Source: an uncultured Opitutia bacterium
Lineage (GTDB): Bacteria; Verrucomicrobiota; Verrucomicrobiia; Opitutales; UBA953
Assembly (NCBI GenBank): GCA_903855995.1
Contig: CAIOAN010000012.1
Span: 1 to 64,000, forward strand
Length of the DNA stretch: 64,000 nt
Reading direction: 5' to 3'
Both the position numbers and the translations under genes were made by a program. Below are positions 1 through 6,266 of the stretch, piece by piece (position 1 is the stretch's first letter; each line of letters starts with the position of its first letter). Under the pieces are notes generated by a model. The model ran no database searches. It had not been told where the DNA came from and saw only the letters and a list, made by a program, of their open reading frames with translations.

Positions 1-19
1 GCAAGCAGCTCGGGCTCGA

Positions 20-1162
20 GTGATGTCGTCGCCCGTCCAGCCTGGGACCGGCCTTTACCTGCACGTCCCTTTCTGCGCGTCCTCGTGCGACTTCTGTTCC
101 TTCTACCAAGAACAACCTAAGCGCGGCGAGATCGACCGCTATCTCGGCGCGATTGAACGTGAGATGGAGCTGCATCCTCCGGGCCGTGTCGAAACCGCCT
201 TCTGGGGCGGCGGTACGCCGGGCCTGCTTCCGGCGGAGGATTTGCTTCGCCTCGGCCGAGCCATGACCAAGGCCGCCGGGCAACCGGGGGAATGGACCGT
301 TGAACTCGCCCCGTCGTCCGTCCGGGCCGACAAACTCGCGGCCCTCAAAGAAATCGGCGTAACCCGCGTTTCGATGGGTGTGCAAAGCTTTGACGACGCC
401 ACGCTCGATGCGCTCGGCCGGCGCCATTCGCCGAAGCAAATCATGGAAGCATGGGAGCTCATCGAGGCCGCCGGCTTCAAGAGCCGTAACCTCGACCTCA
501 TCTTCGGCATTCCCGGACAGGATGAGATTCGTTGGACCGAAGATCTCCGCCGCGTGGTTGAGCTCAAGCCCGACCATCTCTCGACCTATTGCCTGACGTT
601 TGAAGAAGACACGGCGATGTTCGTAAAACTCTCGCAAGGCAAAGTGAAGATCGACCGTGAACTTGAAGCCCGCCTCTACCGTGGCACCTGGGAAATGCTC
701 GAAGCGCACGGCTACGCCCAATACGAGACGTCTAACTTCTCCCGTCCTGGCCACGCATGCCGCCACAACCTCATCACTTGGGAAATGGGTTCATGGATTG
801 GCTACGGCCCTTCCGCCTCCTCGCAATGGGGCGACCGCCGCTGGACCAACCCCGCCAACCTTGATCAATGGATCAAAGGCATCGAAGCCAGCTCCCCAGC
901 ACTCGAGCAGGTCAAAGATTTGAGTAAGGCTGACCTGCTCTGCGACGCCCTGGTCTTCGGCCTCCGCCTCAACGCCGGCGTGCAACCGGCGGAACTCGCT
1001 CAACGCTTCGGCACCGCGTTGCCCGCGGGCGTGCTTCGCCTTTTCGCCAACCTCATCGGCGAAGGCCTGATGGAAAACATCGGCCCCACCTATCGCCTGA
1101 CCGGCGAAGGCCGCATGCGGGCCGACGCGGTCGGCGTGGCCGTGCTGGAGCAGTTCGACTAG
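20..1162 (+). CDS. hemW: Radical SAM protein HemW (coproporphyrinogen III oxidase-like, probable heme chaperone)
   Basis: A 380-residue radical-SAM protein. The cluster motif HVPFCASSCDFCSF gives the CxxxCxxC triad at C19, C23 and C26, which binds the SAM-cleaving 4Fe-4S cluster. WGGGTPGLL follows at about 62-70, then the TIM-barrel strands (VSMGVQSF, DLIFGIPGQ) and a HemW-type C-terminal domain. The family is related to oxygen-independent coproporphyrinogen oxidase HemN, but this shorter form is generally regarded as a heme-trafficking protein. The start is uncertain. GTG at 20 is followed directly by ATG at 23, and the frame stays open to the left edge of the window, so a further upstream start cannot be excluded. 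Family members normally begin close to the LYLHVPFC motif, which favours position 20 or 23. Confidence 0.87.
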   Translation: MMSSPVQPGTGLYLHVPFCASSCDFCSFYQEQPKRGEIDRYLGAIEREMELHPPGRVETAFWGGGTPGLLPAEDLLRLGRAMTKAAGQPGEWTVELAPSSVRADKLAALKEIGVTRVSMGVQSFDDATLDALGRRHSPKQIMEAWELIEAAGFKSRNLDLIFGIPGQDEIRWTEDLRRVVELKPDHLSTYCLTFEEDTAMFVKLSQGKVKIDRELEARLYRGTWEMLEAHGYAQYETSNFSRPGHACRHNLITWEMGSWIGYGPSASSQWGDRRWTNPANLDQWIKGIEASSPALEQVKDLSKADLLCDALVFGLRLNAGVQPAELAQRFGTALPAGVLRLFANLIGEGLMENIGPTYRLTGEGRMRADAVGVAVLEQFD

Positions 1163-1177
1163 CGCGAGCCGCGGCCT

Positions 1178-1951
1178 TCAGCGCGAAAGTTCGCGCCAGC
1201 GGAGGTTGCGGTATTCCACCTTCATCGGCGGGCCCACGTGGACCTGCACGCCGATCTTGCCCTCGGGATGGCGAGCGGAAGGCTCATCGTCCACGACGAC
1301 GCTCATCACGTGCCCGTTAAGAATATGGATCTGGGTGCCGCCGCGGACGACCAGGTGATATTCGTTCCATTCACCGTTATGGATGAAGGCAGTGAGCTCC
1401 TTGATGTCGCCGAGCGAGCCGATTACCTCGGCCTTCTGGCCAGGCCGGACACGCGTGATCTGGCCGCGCATCGCATTAAAGGTCCGGCCGCGTTCCTCAT
1501 AATTCTGCCCGGTATATTTATTCGGCCCGTCGATGTCCGCCTGCGGCCCCGTCAACGCGAAAGGAAGGCCGGGCACGTCGGCGCTGTGGTAATTGATGCC
1601 GCTGTTGCCGTGATCGGAAATACGATACTCCGCCTTGAGTTCAAAATCTCCGGGCGCCGCACCGTCCCAGATGATGAAGGTATTGTTCTTGAGCAAGGTG
1701 GCCGGAGTTACTTCGCCCACCATGGACCCGCCCTGTACGCGCCAATACTTCGGGTCTCCCTTCCAGCCCGCGAGCGACTGGCCGTCGAACATCGGACGCC
1801 ATTGGAGCGCAGCCTCATCCGAAGGCACGGGCATGGTCTGCTTAGGCTTGGTTGGGCCGGTCTTCTCCTGGGCCGACAGGCACGCTGCCAAGAACAACGC
1901 GAGCTGGAAAGTCACTCGAGGAACTGCGAAGAGAATCGGCCTCATGCGCAT
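1178..1951 (-). CDS. Secreted DUF1080 / 3-keto-disaccharide hydrolase domain lipoprotein
   Basis: A single DUF1080 (3-keto-disaccharide hydrolase) jelly-roll domain fills most of the protein, from WRPMFDGQSLAGWKG through the typical GNSGINYHS and EWNEYHLVV segments to a closing VEYRNLRWREL. Such proteins are abundant in Verrucomicrobiota and Planctomycetota and are linked to carbohydrate breakdown. The N-terminus has a hydrophobic stretch ending in LAAC, a plausible lipobox, so the mature protein may be a lipoprotein in the envelope. The open frame extends to 1981, but the ATG at 1951 (or 1945) leaves a normal-length signal sequence. It ends 15 bp from hemW on the opposite strand. The exact substrate cannot be read from the sequence. 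Confidence 0.82.
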   Translation of the reverse strand: MRMRPILFAVPRVTFQLALFLAACLSAQEKTGPTKPKQTMPVPSDEAALQWRPMFDGQSLAGWKGDPKYWRVQGGSMVGEVTPATLLKNNTFIIWDGAAPGDFELKAEYRISDHGNSGINYHSADVPGLPFALTGPQADIDGPNKYTGQNYEERGRTFNAMRGQITRVRPGQKAEVIGSLGDIKELTAFIHNGEWNEYHLVVRGGTQIHILNGHVMSVVVDDEPSARHPEGKIGVQVHVGPPMKVEYRNLRWRELSR

Positions 1952-2071
1952 GCATTTCGAACAACTGGACCCAGCATGCAACGGCTATGTCGGCGAGACA
2001 AACGCCCGAAATCATCCCATTAGATGAGTGCGGACCGTTGCAGTCTCCCGCTCTCCTGCTTACATCAGGAC

Positions 2072-3355
2072 ATGCGTTACCCCGCCCTGCTCGCCTTCTT
2101 TATCCTACTCGGAGTCTCTGGGGTGCAGGCCGCCGATCTTGCCGGCTGGACCGAGATAGCCCCGCGCGACGAGATTCGTCCAAACTTCTCGCACGACGCC
2201 CAGACGCTCGTTATTACGCACGACACCCGGGAAGGCTTGGATGGATGGTATCAGCAGACCTTCCCCGTCAAAGGGGGCGACTTCATGAAGTTCAGCGCCA
2301 CGCGCAAGACCACCGGCGTCGAGAATCCGCGCCACAGCGGCCTCGCGCGCATCGTCTGGACTGATGCCAAAGGGAGGAACGTCGTCTCAGCGACTCCGGG
2401 CGCGACGGCTGAGCCCGAGCATCCGATTGACGGTCCGCTTGACGCCCAAGGCCGAGCTATCGTTGCCGGCATCTATCAGGTTCCGCCCAAGGCCACGCAA
2501 GCGACCATCGAACTCCATCTCCAGCATGCCCCGAAGGGGCGCGTCGAGTGGAGCGACATCATCTTCGAGAAGTCCGCGGCAACGGCGTCCCGCAAGGTCC
2601 GCCTCGCGACGGTACAATACATTCCGACCGGCAAGTCGCCGCGACAGAACTGCGAAGAGTACGCCCCGATGATCGCCGAGGCCGCCAAGCAGAAGGCCGA
2701 TCTCATCGTCCTCGGCGAGACCGTGCCTTACGTGCGCACGAAGCTTCAGCCCTCCGAATGCGCCGAGCCGATCCCGGGGCCCACCACGGAATATTTCGGC
2801 GGCGTAGCCAAACTAAACGCCATTCATATCGCCCTCAGCCTCTACGAACGCGAAGGCCACCTTGTCTACAACACCGCCGTTTTGATCAGCCCCGAAGGAA
2901 AACTGCTCGGCAAGTACCGCAAGGTCTGCCTGCCGCACGGCGAGGTTGAGAAAGGCGTCGCGCCGGGCACGGACTATCCTGTCTTCGATACGAAGTTTGG
3001 CAAAGTCGGCTTGATGATCTGCTACGACGGCTTCTATCCCGAAGTCGCCCGCGCCCTGACAGCCAACGGAGCCGAAGTCATCGCCTGGCCAGTCTGGGGC
3101 TGTGATCCGTTGCTCGCTCGTGCCCGCGCCTGTGAGAACCGCGTGTATGTCGTCAGCAGTACCTTCACCGACCCGAAGAATGATTGGATGATCTCCGCGG
3201 TCATCGACCCCGCCGGAAAAATCTTAGCCCAGGCGAAGGAAAGCGGCAGCATCGTCGTCTCCGAAGTCGATCTCTCGAAGCCACTCGCGGGACCTTACAA
3301 CCTCGGCAGCTTCCACGACATCGTGCAGCGCCACCGCCCGGGCGCAGCGAAGTAA
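2072..3355 (+). CDS. Secreted carbon-nitrogen hydrolase (nitrilase superfamily) with N-terminal beta domain
   Basis: The protein begins with a signal peptide (MRYPALLAFFILLGVSGVQA). An N-terminal region of about 150 residues, probably a beta-sandwich, has no enzyme motif. The C-terminal 250 residues are a nitrilase-superfamily domain. The Glu-Lys-Cys triad is visible in LIVLGETVPY, GKYRKVCLP and VGLMICYDG (E232, K300 and C333 when counted from the more upstream in-frame ATG at 2024). The domain cleaves non-peptide C-N bonds, and its substrate is not predictable here. ATG at 2072 is preferred because it places the signal peptide at the N-terminus. Export of a nitrilase-fold enzyme is unusual, since most are cytoplasmic. 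The gene runs divergently from the DUF1080 gene and converges on the trmL operon. Confidence 0.83.
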   Translation: MRYPALLAFFILLGVSGVQAADLAGWTEIAPRDEIRPNFSHDAQTLVITHDTREGLDGWYQQTFPVKGGDFMKFSATRKTTGVENPRHSGLARIVWTDAKGRNVVSATPGATAEPEHPIDGPLDAQGRAIVAGIYQVPPKATQATIELHLQHAPKGRVEWSDIIFEKSAATASRKVRLATVQYIPTGKSPRQNCEEYAPMIAEAAKQKADLIVLGETVPYVRTKLQPSECAEPIPGPTTEYFGGVAKLNAIHIALSLYEREGHLVYNTAVLISPEGKLLGKYRKVCLPHGEVEKGVAPGTDYPVFDTKFGKVGLMICYDGFYPEVARALTANGAEVIAWPVWGCDPLLARARACENRVYVVSSTFTDPKNDWMISAVIDPAGKILAQAKESGSIVVSEVDLSKPLAGPYNLGSFHDIVQRHRPGAAK

Positions 3356-3427
3356 GCCAGGGGCTAGGCGAGCGGAGGGAGGAGATAATGAGAGGACTGA
3401 GTGGAGGAAGCAGTGGATGGCCGGGTC

Positions 3428-3455
3428 GATGACAGAGGACTGAATCGATGACAGA
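3428..3455 (+). repeat. Left inverted repeat of cassette 1
   Basis: This 28-bp arm reads GATGACA-GAGGACT-GAATC-GATGACA-GA and matches the reverse complement of 3913-3940 at 25 of 28 positions. A further GAGGACTGA copy lies upstream near 3394, so the array is longer than the paired arm. Confidence 0.75.
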
Positions 3456-3522
3456 ACCCTCCAGGCCACGCTTGGGTAACAGCCTTCGTTGCGATGAGAC
3501 GGTGAAGCGGCCACCCCGAAGC

Positions 3523-3903
3523 ATGGAAACAACTCCGGACGGACCGCCCTATCGACAGCTCAAGGCTTGGATAGAATCAAGGGACTTGGCCGTGTTGATT
3601 TACAGGCTTCGCGCAAGACGACCAGCATCCATGGATTGAGGACTCGCCGACCAGATACGACGCGCAGCCATTTCAATCCCCTCGAATGTCGCCGAAGGTA
3701 TCGGTCGGGGGACAAATCGGGATTTACTTCGATTCCTCTACATCGCCCGCGGCTCCCTGTGCGAACTCGAGTCACAGATAGACGTCTGCCAGCGCACCGG
3801 CTTAATCAAAATCGAGGACAGCCGAAACATCACCGACCAAATGTCCTTGGTCGGACGCCTGATTGGCGGATTGATCAGCTACCGAAAATCCCGACCCGAC
3901 TGA
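3523..3903 (+). pseudogene. Four-helix-bundle (S23-type) protein, interrupted by an in-frame TGA
   Basis: From ATG 3523 the frame reads YRQLKAWIESRDLAVLIYRL and then meets TGA at 3637-3639 (codon 39). It continues without a frameshift as GLADQIRRAAISIPSNVAEG, then GRGTNRDLLRFLYIARGSL and so on to TGA at 3901-3903. Joined, the two parts give a full-length member of the four-helix-bundle/S23 family (about 126 residues). The stop falls where the second copy at 10.7-11.1 kb has Phe (DFALVDQ against D*GLADQ), in the loop between helices 1 and 2. A single TGG-to-TGA change would explain it. The segment starting RRAAIS matches the second copy at 37 of 50 residues. An upstream ATG at 3448 lies inside the left repeat and is less likely. 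TGA is an ordinary stop elsewhere in the window, so the simplest reading is a recent nonsense mutation. Confidence 0.8.
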
Positions 3904-3912
3904 CTATGCCCC

Positions 3913-3940
3913 TCCGTCATCGATTCAGCCATCTGTCATC
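3913..3940 (-). repeat. Right inverted repeat of cassette 1
   Basis: The reverse complement reads GATGACA-GATGGCT-GAATC-GATGACG-GA and pairs with 3428-3455 with three mismatches. More GATGGCA and GATGACG units continue to 3959. The outermost one overlaps the trmL stop codon (TGA, 3957-3955 on the minus strand). Confidence 0.75.
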
Positions 3941-3954
3941 TGCCATCGACTCCG

Positions 3955-4425
3955 TCATCTCCCCTTAATCTGCCTCAGCGCCTCGTAGGTCGCAATGCCG
4001 CAGGCGGTCGAAAGGTTGAGCGAACGCGTCTTGTCGTTGAAGTGTGGGATCTTCACTTCGCGGTCCGCGCCGAACCAAGCGTGGATCTCATCGGGCGTGC
4101 CGGAGCCTTCGTTGCCGAAGACAAGTCCGTCGCCTTCCTGGAACTCCGCATCCCAGAGGCCGCGCGTCGTCTTGGTCGTGAAGAGCCAGAGACGCTCCGG
4201 CCGGCCGGGCGAGGCAAGGAAAGCTTCCCAGTTGTCGTGGTGGCGGACGTCGAGTTCGTGCCAGTAATCCATGCCAGCGCGACGCAGTTTGGCGTCGTCA
4301 ATCTTGAAGCCTAACGGGTGGACGAGGTGTAGCACGCAACCCGTCACGGCGCACATGCGGCCGACGTTGCCGGTGTTCGGCGGAATCTCCGGGCGGAGCA
4401 GGACGAGGTGGAGCGGCGCCTTCAC
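3955..4425 (-). CDS. trmL: tRNA (cytidine/uridine(34)-2'-O)-methyltransferase TrmL
   Basis: A 156-residue SPOUT methyltransferase that 2'-O-methylates the wobble base of certain leucine tRNAs. Family signatures are LLRPEIPPNTGNVGRMC at the N-terminus, LVFGNEGSGTP for the SAM-binding trefoil knot, and SLNLSTACGIATYEALRQ at the C-terminus. The length fits the minimal TrmL form. It is last in the rpoZ-smpB-trmL unit, and its ATG overlaps the smpB stop by 4 bp (4422-4425), which suggests coupled translation. Its own stop codon lies inside the outermost heptamer of four-helix-bundle cassette 1. Confidence 0.92.
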   Translation of the reverse strand: MKAPLHLVLLRPEIPPNTGNVGRMCAVTGCVLHLVHPLGFKIDDAKLRRAGMDYWHELDVRHHDNWEAFLASPGRPERLWLFTTKTTRGLWDAEFQEGDGLVFGNEGSGTPDEIHAWFGADREVKIPHFNDKTRSLNLSTACGIATYEALRQIKGR

Positions 4426-4889
4426 TTCCGTCGGCTCATCGCGCGCGAGATCTCGCGCTTGGCTTCGCGTTCCTTGATATCCTGACGCTTGTCATGCATC
4501 TTCTTGCCCTTGCCCACGGCGAGTAGGCACTTCGCCAGGCCGTGCTTGAAGTAGATCTTCAGGGGAATGATTGCGTGGCCGCCGGATTGAATCTCCGCGG
4601 CGATCTTCTCGATCTCCGCCTGCTTCAGAAGCAACTGGCGCGTACGGTAGGAGGCATGGTTGTTGAGGTTGCCGAAGTCATACTCCGCGATGTGCGCGTG
4701 GTAGAGCATGATGCCCTTCGGGCTGATCTTAATAAACGCGTCGGCGATGTTGGCCCGACCGGCGCGAAGGGACTTCACCTCGGTGCCACGCAAGACGATC
4801 CCGGCCTCGAAGGTCGGGCCAATGAAATAGTCGCGTCCCGCCTTCGGGTTATTGACCTCGGGTAGAACGTGCTCTCGGCGGGCGGCCAT
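4422..4889 (-). CDS. smpB: SsrA-binding protein SmpB
   Basis: A 155-residue SmpB that binds the tRNA-like part of tmRNA and brings it to stalled ribosomes for trans-translation. The beta-barrel core is clear (GIVLRGTEVKSLR, ANIADAFIKI, YDFGNLNNHA). The basic C-terminal tail GKGKKMHDKRQDIKERE is the part that enters the mRNA channel. It sits between rpoZ and trmL on the same strand. No tmRNA gene is visible in the window. Confidence 0.95.
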   Translation of the reverse strand: MAARREHVLPEVNNPKAGRDYFIGPTFEAGIVLRGTEVKSLRAGRANIADAFIKISPKGIMLYHAHIAEYDFGNLNNHASYRTRQLLLKQAEIEKIAAEIQSGGHAIIPLKIYFKHGLAKCLLAVGKGKKMHDKRQDIKEREAKREISRAMSRRK

Positions 4890-4941
4890 CGGAAAACGAA
4901 AGGGCTACTCGCCGGCAAGCCGGCTGCGGCGGAAAGCTGCC

Positions 4942-5187
4942 TTAGGCAGGCAGGCGATCTTCCGGACGGAACTCCCAGGAGATGCGACCTTCGATGATCT
5001 CGCGGAGGGCCATGTCCTCAGGGGAAAGCTTCTCGAAGACGTCACCCAAGGTGTGGTTGTACTTCGGAGGCTGGACGGAGTAGTCGGCCGTGCTGCGGAG
5101 CTGCTTCACGCGCTTCGAGACCACATTGATGAGAATGTTGGCGTCGGGGATGACTTTACGGGCTTCCTGGAGGTAATCGTCGCGCAT
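4942..5187 (-). CDS. rpoZ: DNA-directed RNA polymerase omega subunit
   Basis: An 81-residue protein starting MRDDYLQEARKVIPDANIL. It has the omega pattern of an N-terminal helix followed by LINVVSKRVKQL and the late EDMALREIIEGRISW segment. Omega binds the C-terminal end of beta-prime and helps core assembly. The open frame runs upstream to 5280, but the region before ATG 5187 (MAGQRHFMGQK...) is not family-like, so the internal start is chosen. It heads the rpoZ-smpB-trmL unit, 52 bp before smpB. The beta-prime gene rpoC lies at the far end of this window. Omega proteins diverge strongly, so confidence is moderate. Confidence 0.78.
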   Translation of the reverse strand: MRDDYLQEARKVIPDANILINVVSKRVKQLRSTADYSVQPPKYNHTLGDVFEKLSPEDMALREIIEGRISWEFRPEDRLPA

Positions 5188-5303
5188 GGTGGGTTTCCCG
5201 AGTAGGGAACCACGGAACCTAGGGCACGACCCCCCCGTGGCAAGCGATTTTTGGCCCATAAAATGCCTTTGCCCTGCCAAAACACTGGGTTAAGCCCATA
5301 AGC

Positions 5304-5705
5304 ATGCCCGACAAGAAGCCTTACGGTGAAACCATGAAGTCCAAGGGAGGCCTAACCCGGCTCATCAACGCCCTCCGCTACACCTGGGACGGACTCCGTG
5401 CCGCCGCCAAGCACGAGGAGGCCTTTAAGCAGGAACTCATGGTGGTAATCCCTCTCTCCATCGCGGCTTGGTTTGTGCCCGTCCCTGCCTACGAACGTGC
5501 CCTACTCTTCGCGGTTCTTCAGTTCATCCTCATCGTCGAGCTGATCAATTCCGCGATTGAGGCCAACACGGACCACATCTCGCTCGAGCGCCATCCACTG
5601 GCCAAGCGGGCGAAGGACATGGGCAGCGCCGCCGTCTTCCTGACCATCGTCATCGCGGTCAGCACCTGGGCGGCGGTGCTGTGGAGTAATTTCCCGCAGA
5701 AATAA
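5304..5705 (+). CDS. dgkA: Diacylglycerol kinase DgkA
   Basis: A 133-residue inner-membrane kinase with three predicted membrane helices. It phosphorylates diacylglycerol to phosphatidate, recycling lipid left over from envelope glycan synthesis. The catalytic segment IVELINSAIEANTDHIS contains the two key glutamates (E79 and E86). HPLAKRAKDMGSAAV is the family signature before the last helix. A second in-frame ATG at 5334 (MKSKGGLTRLINALRY) resembles the usual E. coli N-terminus and could be the true start. The gene is divergent from rpoZ and convergent with the EIIA-like gene. Confidence 0.93.
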   Translation: MPDKKPYGETMKSKGGLTRLINALRYTWDGLRAAAKHEEAFKQELMVVIPLSIAAWFVPVPAYERALLFAVLQFILIVELINSAIEANTDHISLERHPLAKRAKDMGSAAVFLTIVIAVSTWAAVLWSNFPQK

Positions 5706-5707
5706 AC

Positions 5708-6253
5708 CTAGGCCTTCGGCTCTTCGCCAGCCGGAGGCTTGGCGCTGAGACGGAGCATCCGCGCACGGGCGTCGGGCGAGGATTCGCTGAGGGCGACCGT
5801 TACCCAATCCAGCAGACCATGGCGCACTTCACCCAAGGTCTCACACTTGCGTAGAGATTCGATACCCCCCGAGGCGGTGATGGCCTTCGCGAGGCCGGAC
5901 ATCTCCTTGAGAAAGCCCACGCGCTGGCAGTCAGGGATCCAGTAGGCCACGACGAGGTTCACACGATTGCCGTCTTCGGCCTCGTAGTCGATGCCAGCGG
6001 AGGACCAACCCAGGGCGCAGAAAATTTCGGCATTGATGCCTTCGACGCGCGCGTGTGGGCAGGCCACGCCGGGGGCGATAGCAGTATTTCCGGTGCCTTC
6101 GCGGGCGAACATCGCCTCGACCACGCCGGAATCATCGGGGATTTCCGGAATGGCTTCGAGTACGCGGCCAAGGAATTCAAACGCTCCGCGCTTGGAAGTC
6201 TCGGTCAGTTCAAAAAGTCGGCCGGCCTGGAGGGCTTCAAGAAGGATGCGCAT
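5708..6253 (-). CDS. PTS EIIA-like (PtsN/fructose-type) protein
   Basis: A 181-residue protein with a fructose/nitrogen-type EIIA domain. The phosphorylatable histidine is H67 in GVACPHARV, equivalent to the IPH motif of PtsN, and the FAREGTGNTAIAPG lead-in is typical. In nitrogen PTS systems such proteins regulate transporters and metabolism rather than carry sugar. The start is set at ATG 6253, 13 bp after the mgtA-type gene; the frame is open to 6295, which would overlap that gene. Same-strand tight linkage with an Mg-transporting ATPase suggests a possible regulatory link. The C-terminal 40 residues are not recognisable. No EI or HPr gene lies in the window. Confidence 0.78.
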   Translation of the reverse strand: MRILLEALQAGRLFELTETSKRGAFEFLGRVLEAIPEIPDDSGVVEAMFAREGTGNTAIAPGVACPHARVEGINAEIFCALGWSSAGIDYEAEDGNRVNLVVAYWIPDCQRVGFLKEMSGLAKAITASGGIESLRKCETLGEVRHGLLDWVTVALSESSPDARARMLRLSAKPPAGEEPKA

Positions 6254-6266
6254 CGGAGAGTCGGAA

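Larger units (their letters stand above)
3428..3940. mobile_element. Four-helix-bundle cassette 1 (candidate IVS-like element)
   Basis: A region of about 0.5 kb in the convergent gap between the nitrilase-family gene and trmL. It holds only a four-helix-bundle gene remnant and is bounded by an imperfect 28-bp inverted repeat (3428-3455 and 3913-3940, 25 of 28 matching). The repeat is built from GATGACA-like heptamers. Degenerate copies continue outward on both sides, to roughly 3390 on the left and 3959 on the right. No transposase is visible. The four-helix-bundle family is known from intervening sequences inside 23S rRNA genes, so this may be an intergenic relative. Mobility is inferred from architecture and from the second, similarly built cassette at 10.57-11.27 kb. 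Confidence 0.5.

Noticed and set aside
3637-3639. Selenocysteine or recoded TGA in the four-helix-bundle gene
   Set aside because: No SECIS-like structure was recognised, the family has no Cys/Sec there, and TGA ends many other genes in the window (parA, trmL, mfd).
3567-3968. 133-codon plus-strand frame over cassette 1
   Set aside because: Wrong frame. The four-helix-bundle sequence is in the frame of 3523 and is interrupted by TGA.
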